Origin: Siphlonurus alternatus
Lineage: Eukaryota; Arthropoda; Insecta; Ephemeroptera; Siphlonuridae
DNA: 64,000 nt
Assembly: GCA_949825025.1 (NCBI GenBank)
Contig: OX463785.1
Location: forward strand, 8,163,979 to 8,227,978
Direction: 5' to 3'
Position 1 is the stretch's first letter. Each line of letters starts with the position of its first letter. This document shows positions 14,201 to 24,500 of the stretch, one piece after another. Made by a program: the position numbers and the translations under genes. The notes under the pieces were generated by a model that saw only the letters and a program-made list of their open reading frames with translations, had not been told where the DNA came from and ran no database searches.

Positions 14201-17200
14201 ATCAAAGCAAATTCTTTGTCCATCACTGTGTGAATTAATAATATTTTTTTCTCCCAGCAAAGGACAATGTTCTATCAATATTAAATACGCCATTCTTTTA
14301 TAAAAAATATTAATTATCTTTTCGATAAATTTAATACCAACTTATACTCAAGTGCAACTTATATATATAATACAGCATAATTTTATTATATACAGTGAAA
14401 AACATTGATTATTTTAGCAAAAGTATAATATACTGCAGTATATTTTTTTTACCATGTCTCATAATACAGTAATAGACAATTTTAAATATACATGACAAAG
14501 ATAAATTATATAATGTAATATTTAAATATATATAAAAAGTTGGCAAGTGTAGCTGTCGGTATCACAAATAACAAGTTGATATAACATCACAAGTTGCCAA
14601 TTCTTCTTGATCGTGATTATTGGCTTGATGCCAAAGAAACGATATAAATGGAACCTATAATATAACAGCAGCACTAGAGCGACGCTTGTATAGTAGTGGC
14701 CCTAACCTAACCAAATTCTTTATAACCTCTGCAGAACGTTGTTGTGATATCTGACTACTTATACTTAATGTTTTACTATGCTATTTTAAAATATATACGA
14801 TTTAATATAACAAGAAGAAATTTTTGGCTAAACAAAAATATATACATCGGATTATGTTCTTTGCAAAATACAATATCCATAGAACTCTAGTACTGTAATG
14901 GATTATTGGTCAAATTCGAGGAAACAAGAGCAAAAAAAAAAAAAAAATACTAAAATGCACTACAACGTGAAATTTTTTCCAAGTTTGAGAATTATTAAAA
15001 AAAAAAAAAAAAATACTACAGAATGCAGAGGTCATTGACAAATAAATTTGTAGATTTTAGTCTAAAAAAGTACATCAAATTTTATGGCGCTAAATTATTC
15101 AAGGCTAAAATATGTCACGTTCTTCGTAAATAGCCGCCTGCATATTTAAAATAGTTTATGACGTTACCAGCACCAAAGCAGCATTATTTTGCAGGTTATA
15201 AGTGTATAGTTCTTCAATCATAATTTTGAAAGAGATTAAAAGAAAAAAAAAAAAAAAAAAAAAAAAAATGGAGTTTTATAACTTTAAATTTTATAATGAG
15301 ATATTAGAATGTGAAAATTTTAGTGGCTTAATCGAAAGAAGGGGTAAAAACATGGTACTGTGAATTTTTTCAGGTTTTTCTGAGACCGGGGGAACTATTT
15401 TTAAAAAATCATTGAGTCTATTTTGATGACGTTACGGGCGGCACTCCTTAAGAAAAAGGATAGGGCAGTGCCGCCCGTGACGTCATAAAATAGACTTTCA
15501 ATACTTTTTTAAAAATAGTTCCCGGTCTCAGAAAAATCTGAAAAAATTCACAGTACCATATTTTTACCCCTTCTTTTGATTAAGCCACTAAAATTTTCAC
15601 ATTCTATTAATATCTCAAAAACTATAATAAATCTATTAATTAAGTATAAAAAAGTTAATTATGTATCTCACGAAACGAGGGTAATACATGAGTCAGTTAT
15701 AACTCAAATACTGTGCAATATGTAATGCAAATGAAATTTACATATTATTTTGCAATTACAACAATTTGTAGAAAAAAAGGGGGGCTGTGTTTAAATAAAA
15801 AATAAACAATATGAGTAAAGTGTGCTCGAATAAATTATTTAAAGTTTTGTGCTAAAGCAAATAATTAATTTCAAATTTTTACGCCGAAAGAAATACACCG
15901 CATACAACTAAATACAGCTAACACCGCATTTCGTTTGCTGTTGTATAAATTTTAATTTAACCAAATTTGAGCACCAAAATCAGGTCCTACAATTATATAG
16001 CTGAAATCTATAAAAAATTATTTGTGGATTTTATATGATTTCCTTCAATATCCTAATTTATTTAATGGAGTATCAACCTTCATTTTTTTTATAGCAGAAA
16101 TGAATAGAGAGTGCAAAGTTATGCTACCTTGTGTTTTCTTTTTTTTTTTTTTTACATATTTTTTACAGACCGGGAACTATTTTTAAAAAAATATTGAGAG
16201 TCCTTTTTTAAAATAGTTTTCGGTCTGTAAAAAAATCTGAAAAAAATCAGGATAGCATAACCCTCTATTCATTTCTGCAATAAAAAAAAATGAGATCGAT
16301 ACTTATAATTATGCTATACAAGCTAGGTGTAGTGTTAGTAATAATTATATAAAAAAAAAAGTGACGACGTGAGGCGGTAATATGCAGTCAGCTTGATTTT
16401 TAGTTTTAGTTAGTTTGTTGATTGTAAAGTTTTTTTTCCTTTTAATATTTAATTAGCCAGTTATTTTATGATTATCAGAGAAAAGAAACTAATAGATTTG
16501 TACGAAATAAAAAAATGAAAATATTACGCCTGCTCTTTTTCATTTTGACAATTCTTTCTATTTTATTTTCAACTATAATTCATCGTAATTATAACAATAT
16601 AATTCCTTACATCGACACTAACCATTGTTAAAAAAAATTACTTCAAAAACCATTGTGAAAAAAATTACTTCATATTATACTAAATTCGAAGAAGTCAAAT
16701 TATCCTTCAATGAATTTGCCGCACGTATCTTGTCTAGATTTCTCAATAATAAAAATAAAATTATATCGGTCCTTTAATTTTGACCATAAAAAAATATGAA
16801 AGTGTCCCAGTCCTTTAATTTTGTTTTTTCTACGATACTCACTCTTCTACGGTAGCTGCTCTACTCATCCGACGACGTCTTCGCACTGACAGCTTGGACA
16901 CGCCCCCTGAGTTTTCAGCCCTGGCGGAGAATATAGAGAGGAAAGAGACCTTCGCCAGGGTAATCCACAGACACAGTGCAAACATGCATAGCAGCGACAG
17001 CGAAACATTTACAAGCAGGATGGGGTTATAATAACATAAAATTTGTGTACATAAAAAGTTTATAACCTGTAGCAAAAAGTACAAGTATAATTACTATAAA
17101 AAGTACTATATTATATACTGTATCTTAATTAAGAGATAAGATTGTGCGCTAAAATGAAAAAAAAGTAATGACATAAGAAATTGTTTTAAAATTTACATAG

Positions 17201-20150
17201 CATAAACTAATTAACATTTTACTGGTGATATTTATGACTTTTATGATTATAATGCAAAAAAAAAATCTTATATTAAGTTCTTTTATACGCATGATTATTT
17301 AATTTTTAACTATGCTCTCTTTTTTTTTAAAGAAATAAAAACGAAGGAAATGACTGATTGAAGGCATATATTATGCGTTTATAATAATAAACCTATGATT
17401 ATATATGAGACTTTTTCAACTGCAGAATATCATGTCCTGAGTTGTCTGATTTCTATACTAATATATAGGAAGCCTTTTATTTACCAGTAAGCTATTATTA
17501 TACATTCAGCTTGACACGAACATTAAAGTTACTAACCTTACCTATATATTCACGAGTTTCAATTTATTTACGTTGTGGTAAATTAATTTGTACAGTGTCA
17601 AAAGTTATTTAGAACATTATAAGCCTTTCTTTTCCTCTTCTTGCTTCTGTAATTAGCTACGATTGTAATGCATGCCAGTACTGGTAAACTGTATGATGTA
17701 TACTACGTATGTATTAATTAATTGCTCTATCGAATTTTAGCTAACAAGTTGTTTAACGATTGACCTCAGTTACTACGCGAGTCAAAGGAAATTTCTGTCA
17801 GACGGAATCGAATGAAATCAATTTTAAAAATCCAAGAATGCTCTATATAAAACTTAATCGCTTATGGTTTGAGCAGATTCAAGGGGGCGGTTTCCTCACA
17901 ATAGCTCCATTTCCGGTTTCCGTCCAAAACGCCAATGCTAAACTTCTACCTCAGTTTTGCTACAACTTCAAAATTTGCATGCCACCCATTGATGGTGAGT
18001 TCTTAGTAAGTTCTCTGCAAATCTTGTAGCATTTAAGGGGGCCGATTCCAAGATCTCAATCAACTGAGGTCAATCCTTAAGAATATATTAGTAAGAAATA
18101 TACGTAGCTATAGTTGTTTTAGAATAATATTTGCCATACAGCATATGCATACTACAGGAACTGTAATGATTATTGAGTAATGATATTAAATAAAAAATTA
18201 AATAAATAAATAATTTTATAGTAATTACATATTAAATAATAAAAAAATAAGCAGTTAAAATGATCTTTAGTATGTGGGAATTGCAAATTAAGCAAATTAA
18301 AAATATTATAAGAAGGGTATATAAATAAAAATAGAAAATTTACATTTTTATAATACATACAGTACATGCGATAACAATGCATTTCAAAGCTATAATTAAT
18401 GTAAATAGATATGACAAAATATGTAACATTAACTTAACAAAAGGAAGTTCAGAATAAATATTTACAATCACGAGTAAAAAGCTATACTGTATTTTTTAAA
18501 TATAACATCAACTTAATGAAAGGAAGAATTGTTTAGAATATTGTATTTATAATGACTTTATTTATTTCTTCTTTTGGGCGTATTTTCCCTTTTCAAAATC
18601 AAAGAAGTGTAACAAACCCCTGAAAACTTCCCTTCTCTAAAGATGGACATATTTTGATATTTAGTGTCAATGTATTGTTCAACCATGTTTATTGACAAGG
18701 GAAGTTTTCTGACAAGGAATGTACAGTAGACACATTTTTCTGCTGTAATAATTAATAAATAATTATGTACAGGTCTAAAAATATATGGTGTGACCTTGTC
18801 AAAAAATTAACCAAAAAATTTAATTTCAATGATGGAGGTACCATTTTTATACGACAAGGAACTTGGTAAAATTAAATTGAATTTATGATGCAATTTGTAT
18901 TAATTTTATATAATTAAGCTCATTTAGGCCATTAAAATAACAAATAGTAGCAGAATAAAGCCTGAACTAAAAAAATATATGATCCCAACAACTTTAATTT
19001 TATTTTTATTTGAAATAAGATTTAGCCATTGAGATTATCAATATTACATTAGGCTCTTTTTTTGTGCAACCACATTGACCATCAAAATTATAACCAGATG
19101 ACTTTTTGGTAAGAACTATTTCTTCATCGCAACATCTGAAATCTAGACTTTATGTCAAATGTTGATTATCCAGTTTTAATTTTGATGTTTTCGTATTAAA
19201 ACTTTAAGTGAAAAGTTTGTTGGTCAAAACAATGATACTGTAATCATGTGTATATATATATTATGTATACAGTATTACTGTATATACAGTAGGTAAAATA
19301 TGCATTCATACTGCAGTAATCTATCAAAGCTGTTATTTCTTCAGTAATTCTGATGCTAAACATTATTTACAAAATCAATGAAAAGTTAAATCGTAGGTTT
19401 ATGACAACAATAATAAAGATTCTGACTTCTCTGCATACGGTATTTAAAATTAGGAGTTTAATGTTGCATTCCTATGCTTTAGTCAACAATAAAAATAATA
19501 CAGTAAATAAGATTTATCTATGTATATACAGTACAAAACCGGTAGAGTATGTTATCACAGACAATATTGTCTGTGATGTTATGTAAAATAATGGCAATAA
19601 TAATATTTTTAATAAGTTGAAAGATGAAAATGAATGCAGTTTTATAGTTAAGACTATTTGCAAGCCATCCAGCCCCTAAAAACACTACTGTATATTTAAG
19701 CTGTGCAAATTATAGAAGGAAAGTGCATAAAGAGAGAGCCTAGGTTAGCTAGGTCTAAAATTATAAGCTCTTATGACATAATGAACTTATTGCATAAGCC
19801 TGAAATGTTATTTAATTAATCATAATAAAAAAAAAAATGACATGGCATAATGACAATATGTTAATATTTCTAACAAAATTTTTTTTGTCTGCTATCCTTT
19901 TATATCATAATGTAAATGATTACTATTCTATTTAAACTATATTATTTTGAGATGCTAATATATTAAAATCAATCAAATAAGCAGCCAAATGAATGAAATG
20001 TTATTGGACTTACCTGTAATAGGAGAGGAGACCATTGGATAAAACAAACCATCTACGTTGATAACCTTTTAAATAATTAGTCCATTTAAAAAGCCAGCCT
20101 TTCATTTCAGGCTCATTATGGGAGGACGACGTAGTTTTGCCGTCTGTCAT
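2259..20150 (-). CDS. Osbp: Oxysterol-binding protein, N-terminal 431 residues (3' end outside window)
   Basis: Sterol/PI4P exchanger at ER-Golgi contact sites. Six coding exons join in frame: 20014-20150, 10565-10770, 8446-8925, 6195-6334, 2851-2973, 2259-2465. The start ATG is at 20148-20150. Domains: PH, residues ~17-108 ([10 protein letters not shown]...[14 protein letters not shown]...[15 protein letters not shown]), binding Golgi PI4P; a helical/coiled-coil stretch ~125-245 ([19 protein letters not shown]); a FFAT-type motif EFYDAME at 288-294 after an acidic run, for VAP on the ER; a Ser/Gly/Pro-rich linker; and the start of the sterol-binding ORD ([19 protein letters not shown]) at the end of exon 6. 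The ORD core is beyond the left edge. The exon 2 donor is ambiguous: GTCAGT after 10565 or GTAGGG after 10553, both in phase, differing by four residues. Order and motifs match the family, so identification is firm. Confidence 0.93.
3098..3233. repeat. Small fold-back element
   Basis: The two arms are near-perfect inverted copies, centred near 3168. One arm carries GCAATTTTTCCTTACAAGAA and the other its complement TTCTTGTGAGGAAAAATTG. No clear target duplication is seen. Confidence 0.6.
5774..6089. mobile_element. TTAA-flanked fold-back MITE, family 1 copy a
   Basis: TTAA occurs on both sides of long imperfect inverted repeats that begin AGGCATACAGGCCT and end AGGCCTGCATGTCT. The arms extend through TTACAAATTAGACAG to an inner ACGTCACAACTC / GAGTTGTGACGT pair. 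A second good copy is at 41686-42031 and a decayed one near 43100-43407. The TTAA target is typical of piggyBac-type transposition; no transposase is present. Confidence 0.75.
7125..7225 (-). mobile_element. GC-rich 3' end of a poly(A)-tailed retroelement
   Basis: An 85-bp block of about 75% GC is bordered by a T-run at about 7126-7140. Read on the minus strand it ends in poly(A), as a retroposed 3' end would. The block is rich in GGCC and CCCGGG and partly self-complementary. I do not recognise the family. Confidence 0.4.
7460..7917. mobile_element. TTAA-flanked element, family 2 copy a
   Basis: Ends are GGTATAACCTGAGAATTTG and CAAATTTCTCAGGTTAAGCC, inverted to each other, each bordered by TTAA. 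The interior is about 420 bp without a transposase frame. A related element is at 51036-51401. Confidence 0.65.
8926..10564. other. OSBP intron ending in a degenerate tandem array
   Basis: The left half is plain AT-rich intron. The right half holds the array described separately at 10057-10600. Confidence 0.5.
10057..10600. repeat. Degenerate tandem array containing the OSBP exon 2 boundary
   Basis: About five diverged units of roughly 100-140 bp repeat blocks such as GCCCTGATG..CTTTTGCCTTGG, CTTTAAGTGAAGCTTTACTC and GACCTGACAAGCTCCCTACC. The unit nearest the exon contains the last ~36 nt of OSBP exon 2 (10565-10600). The copy at about 10428-10462 repeats the same exon sequence inside the intron with few changes. 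The array thus appears to arise from duplication across an exon-intron junction. Confidence 0.65.
15298..15616. mobile_element. Long fold-back element, family 3 copy a
   Basis: An almost perfect palindrome of about 320 bp with ends GAGATATTAGAATGTGAAAA and its complement. The arms hold GTGGCTTAATCGAAAGAAGG and a TGACGT..CGGGCGGCACT centre pair around a short loop. A close copy in opposite loop orientation is at 25804-26122 within ACE gene A. Confidence 0.8.
16066..16303. mobile_element. Fold-back element, family 4, short copy
   Basis: Inverted ends resemble GCAGAAATGAATAGAG / CTCTATTCATTTCTGC. The inner arms ACCGGGAACTATTTTTAAAA resemble those of family 3. The centre with TGACGTCA is missing here. 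Fuller copies are at 37658-37970, 40647-40967, 48091-48370 and 52153-52456. Confidence 0.7.
16843..16920 (-). CDS. Osbp: Candidate 78-nt cassette exon in the OSBP PH domain
   Basis: A GC-rich island in the long AT-rich intron between OSBP exons 1 and 2. On the minus strand a pyrimidine-rich tract ending CCGCCAG precedes it and a consensus donor GTGAGT follows. Its length is a multiple of three. It is open in the one phase that joins exon 1 (ending TAC AG) to exon 2 (starting G AAC). Inclusion would insert 26 residues, [20 protein letters not shown] plus AATVEE, between YYR and NQAEM, in a loop of the PH domain. The run of five arginines is notable beside a phosphoinositide-binding fold. It could be an alternatively spliced exon; chance is less likely given matching phase, splice sites and composition, but transcript evidence is needed. 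Confidence 0.6.
16921..20013. other. Long OSBP intron, right part
   Basis: AT-rich intron between the candidate cassette exon and exon 1. It contains the TTAA element at 17753-18080; otherwise nothing recognisable. Confidence 0.5.
17753..18080. mobile_element. TTAA-flanked MITE, family 5
   Basis: TTAA on both sides of short inverted ends, ATTGACCTCAGTT and AACTGAGGTCAAT. About 320 bp in all, interior not palindromic. A 90-codon open frame inside looks accidental. Confidence 0.65.
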
Positions 20151-21287
20151 TGTTGCAACGTGTCTAAAAATTTACTGCATGATAAAAACTACCTACTTTT
20201 CCACCATGTTTTCCACCATTAAATTTCACCTCATCAGCTGATCAAACTAAAATGGACGGAAGCCGCGATTTTTAAAGTGTAATTATAAAAATAACTATTT
20301 ACAACTCGTAATGACATTTATTGGACTAGTATATTCTTTCATTGTCAATGTTTAAAGACAAAACAGTAACTGTAGAGAGATCAATAAACTAACAGCACTT
20401 TCTCTTTCATATTTTTTACACGTCATTATTATTTATCATAAAAATGCGCATATTTTTTGTTGGTAGTTTAGATTTTTGCCATATCGGCAGCACAATGCAA
20501 GAATGTAAAAAAACGCAAGGTAAAAATATCAAGAAAGTACTGCCACTGTGCTGAAAATTTGCACTGCTTGGATGCGGTGTGTAATGTGATCTTGTTCAAA
20601 TAATAAAAAATACAAATGAAAAAAAAAAAAAAAAATTATAGAACTTATTAGAATTTAATTGATTTTTTAGAATTTTTAAATGTGGTGAAAAATATGGTTT
20701 TTGAAAACATTATTTTATTATTATAATCCTATTATAATGCGCAATCTGCATAATAATTTTTGTTTTGCAAAAATGAACAGCGCGCGCGCGAGAGGGCACG
20801 TACGTCCAAATTAAATTCCTATAATTTTTAGATGCCAAGGAGCAGGCGCGGATCCGGGGGGCTGGGGGGGGGGGGGTAGGCCTCAGCACCCTCTCCGAAA
20901 TTTTTATTTTAACATGGGCAATATAGGCGTTTTCCCCACTCTCATTTTTTCAAACATGTTTGGCTTTATTATATGGTGACATGCAGCTCCTCCTGAAATT
21001 TGGTTCTAGATCCGAGCCTCATGCCTGCAAGAAGTATTGCAAAAATGTTATTCAAAGTTCTGCAGCCTCTGCAGGTGGGGGTTTTAGTCCTATCCTTTTT
21101 TTTTTATTTACTGTAGTCTCTCTCTGTGCGTTCAATAATTTTTTTATAAATATGTAGTTTCTGCATGGGCTTTAAAAAACTACGATAATTATATTATCAA
21201 ATTAAGTAGCATAATTTGGTATAATAACCTCTATTCATTTCTGTAACTTCAAGGTTATAAAGAAAAAACTATAATATATATGATTGC

Positions 21288-21482
21288 CAGGCGCGGATCC
21301 AAAAAAGAATTTCGGTGGAGGGAAGGGGGGGGGGGCGCCTCCGTAAGGCCATCGTGAAAAAAAAATGGAGTGGGGGAAATGCATAATAATATATTGCCCA
21401 CGTTAAATCCAATATTTCGGGGGGGGGGGGAGCTGCAGCCTCTCCAGCCCCCCCCCCCCCCCCCCCCCTGGATCAGCGCCTG
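21288..21482. mobile_element. hAT-like non-autonomous element with G/C runs
   Basis: Ends CAGGCGCGGATCC and GGATCAGCGCCTG are inverted. The flanks ATGATTGC and ATGATTGA match at seven of eight positions, like a hAT 8-bp duplication. The interior has long G and C runs. Similar GCGCGGATCC plus G-run blocks lie near 20846-20880, and a decayed relative is at about 24940-25095. Confidence 0.6.
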
Positions 21483-21542
21483 ATGATTGAGATATTTATT
21501 ATTTAATTAATAAAAACTAAATTAGTCACATATCAATATTGA

Positions 21543-21548
21543 TTTATT
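21543..21548 (-). promoter_or_regulatory. Poly(A) signal of ACE gene A
   Basis: AATAAA on the minus strand about 37 nt after the stop codon. A second AATAAA lies at 21495-21500. Confidence 0.5.
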
Positions 21549-21584
21549 TCCAGTTCATACTGGTTACATTACATTCTCACTTCT

Positions 21585-24500
21585 TCATTGAGAGGGAGGG
21601 GCGAGGAAGTCGTAGAGAGGTGCGAAATACTCGAGCAGGGGCGTGCCGCTGAGCTGCGTCTCCCCTGTCAACTGTTGCAGCACCTCGGTCCAGTGGATCG
21701 AGTTACCAAGCTGCATGGCCGCCCTGAGAGTGGAATAGAACAACACATTAAATTTATTGTTATTTATTAAATTTATGGGGCGTGGAGAATCAGAGAGATG
21801 ACGGAACTCACTTGAGCTATAATTATGAACTCAACATATAGTATATGACATGTATTTTATATAAAAGATAAATAATTATATAAAATAGTGCGAGTCCACC
21901 CTTCCGCTTCCCTGCTTGAGAATTTCTAAACTCAATGTAACTTTAATTATTATAGCCTTAAACTTTTAATCTGGTAGTCGTATATTTATTGCATGTGTAT
22001 TTTGTTACATATTTCGACTGCAAAAATTCGTTATTATACATAAACAATGCACAATGATTTTCATGCGACAAAATAATTAATTATGCAATGATATATACAT
22101 TTCTTTGACAATTAACAAACTACAACAATTTTTTACTATAAATTAAATTTTACCTAGCCTGTACACTACCCCCTCAATTTAACCAGGGTTTTACATTTTT
22201 TTTTTAATATCTTCATGAAATCATTGCTAGGCAAATTGTACATCTGACAATCGTGACTGAGGTTAATTTCCATGGCTGCCTCAGTTAAAACTAGATAAAT
22301 GATGGTTGTATGGATTATATAGTCATAGCTACCACATGCACGTTTTGGGAAAGATCAGAAAAACCTAAGCAACTAGATCAGGTCTATGAAAAAGCCAGAT
22401 TGAATGTAAAGGTCTCTTGTAGCATTACTGCTACATCTATTCAAACTACTCCTATAACTTCCGCCCAAACACTTACTTGAAGCGGTCTCCAGCGGCGGTG
22501 GATCGGTAGATGTCGCACGTGTGCAGGGGCTTCAGCTCGGGGTTCAAAGGGTCGTACTGTCCAGCCTCGATGCAAAGCGCGCGGTGCATTTGGAACTGCA
22601 GGATATGGGCGATGAAGTAACTGAAAACAGAAAATACGTGTTAAATATATTTTTGTGTAAGCCCCTTTATGATGCAATCCGCTTTACATGAATGATAAAA
22701 CAGTTGCATACTTTCAGAATGCGTTACGAATTTTGAGCATAAGATAAAAAAATTGCTGATAAAAAATATCAATGTTTGCATGCTTTTGCATCATGTAATT
22801 TTATATTCTATTAACTCTACACAAAAATATAATCATATGTGAGAGTTACATGGCATATCGATACTATAACTATACACACGTATGCTATACTATAGGATCG
22901 TTAAAGAAAATAGAAAATATTAATACTTACAGGACCCCTCCCTTATTTTGCCCCGCTAAAAGGTACTCACGCGATGTACTGGGAGTTGCCGGGCACGTGG
23001 TATTTCGCACCGGGGTCAAAGTGCTGCTCAGTGCGGGTGTTGGGTGCGTTGATCAGCTGGTACTGCTCCCTGCATCAACACAAGAACATGTTCAGACCTG
23101 TGTGACCTAGTATATTAAATGTGCGTCCATGGACTACGGGCTAATATAATAATAAATAGGTGACTGATACAGGAGTTAAATTTTACCATGTAATATAAAG
23201 GCCCTGTATGCCATCAATTATTAAGTAATTTAGTGTCGCAATAAAAAAAGTTTACTTTGTTACCTTTTGCATTACCAGATTTTGAAAATACATGCAACTT
23301 AATTTTTAAAATTAGAAAAAAAAAAATATAATTATAATGATGGACAGTTGAATTGGATATTAAATATATAGCCTTTAATTCGCTACAAAAATGACAATAT
23401 ATATTTTTGTTTAAAAAAGCTTGTAATTATATATGAGAAGAAAAACAACGACACATTTTCTTAATTCTTGACAGTTCATAATATTACTCTAGATATAAAA
23501 TTTCTTTCCTTGTGATTTTTCACAACAATTAAGAGACATTTTCCACTGCAGAAATTGTACCTGAGCTCCCACCACCTGGCGTTCCAGTTAGCCTCAGGAG
23601 TTTCACCACTGAAGACCTCCCAGCGCCAAGAGTCGATGACCATGGCGAAGGGTAGGAAGGCGACCTTCTGCAGAGCGAGTCTCAGCAGTGCGTTGATGGA
23701 GTTCTCGTAGCTCTCCTCGTATCCAGACAACAGTCCGATGGTCTGGTAGTGTTGGGGGGTTGATACTGAGAGGGCGATCACGTCACCGATCGCCTCGTGG
23801 AAACCTGAGGGGGTCAAACGTTGTAATTTCAATATTTATGAGGCTTAGCTCTGTTGATTTGAATAAACAAAGTTCAGCCTGGTTTAATTAATGATAAATG
23901 TTAATGAGTAGGTTCAATAAATTTTGTAAATAATTACCTTTCGTGTATAACAAATAGTATCAGTGAAAGATGAGTGTCGGACAGTGATTTACTTTCTTTA
24001 TTCAGTAAAAACTGAGTAATAAAATTAAATTTAATGAAATATTTTTTAAAATAATACCCAAAGAGAATAATATACATCTTAAGGCTCTTTGTTTACATTT
24101 TGGCTTTGCCACGTTTTCTATATTATGTTTAAATAATTGTTGTATGTTTAAATTGGCTGTTCTTATCAAATTTATCAAATAGAACAAATAGAAAATTTGT
24201 AGTTTTTATAGATGCAGCTCAATGCAGGTAATCAGGTATTTTTTTGTGCCATCCTGAGGGAGACAAGCACGCCGTACCTGGGTTAGCTCCTGTGCGGAAG
24301 GTGATCGGCTGGTCAGCGTACTGGATGTAGTACTGGATGTGTCCAAGCTCGTGGTGGACCGTGATAAAGTCCTCCTCATCCACGTTGGTGCACATCTTGA
24401 TGCTGGAGAGGTCACGTGGTTAGTGAAAATTGTGTACAAAATAGAGAAATTTCTCGCATTTTACCGAAATGCAAGGAGAATGGCTATTAATATGTTGCTC

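Larger units (their letters stand above)
10771..16842. other. Long OSBP intron, left part
   Basis: About 6 kb of AT-rich intron with no recognised gene. It holds several A or T runs of 15-28 nt, an (AAAT)n stretch near 14003-14060, a fold-back at 15298-15616 and another at 16066-16303. Confidence 0.5.
20151..21584. other. Spacer between OSBP 5' end and ACE A 3' end
   Basis: Should contain the OSBP 5' UTR and promoter, just above 20150; I see no clear TATA box. The rest includes G-run blocks at about 20845-20880, the element at 21288-21482 and the ACE A poly(A) signal. Confidence 0.5.

Noticed and set aside
17760..18029. 90-codon open frame
   Set aside because: Lies wholly within a TTAA-flanked MITE and shows no domain.
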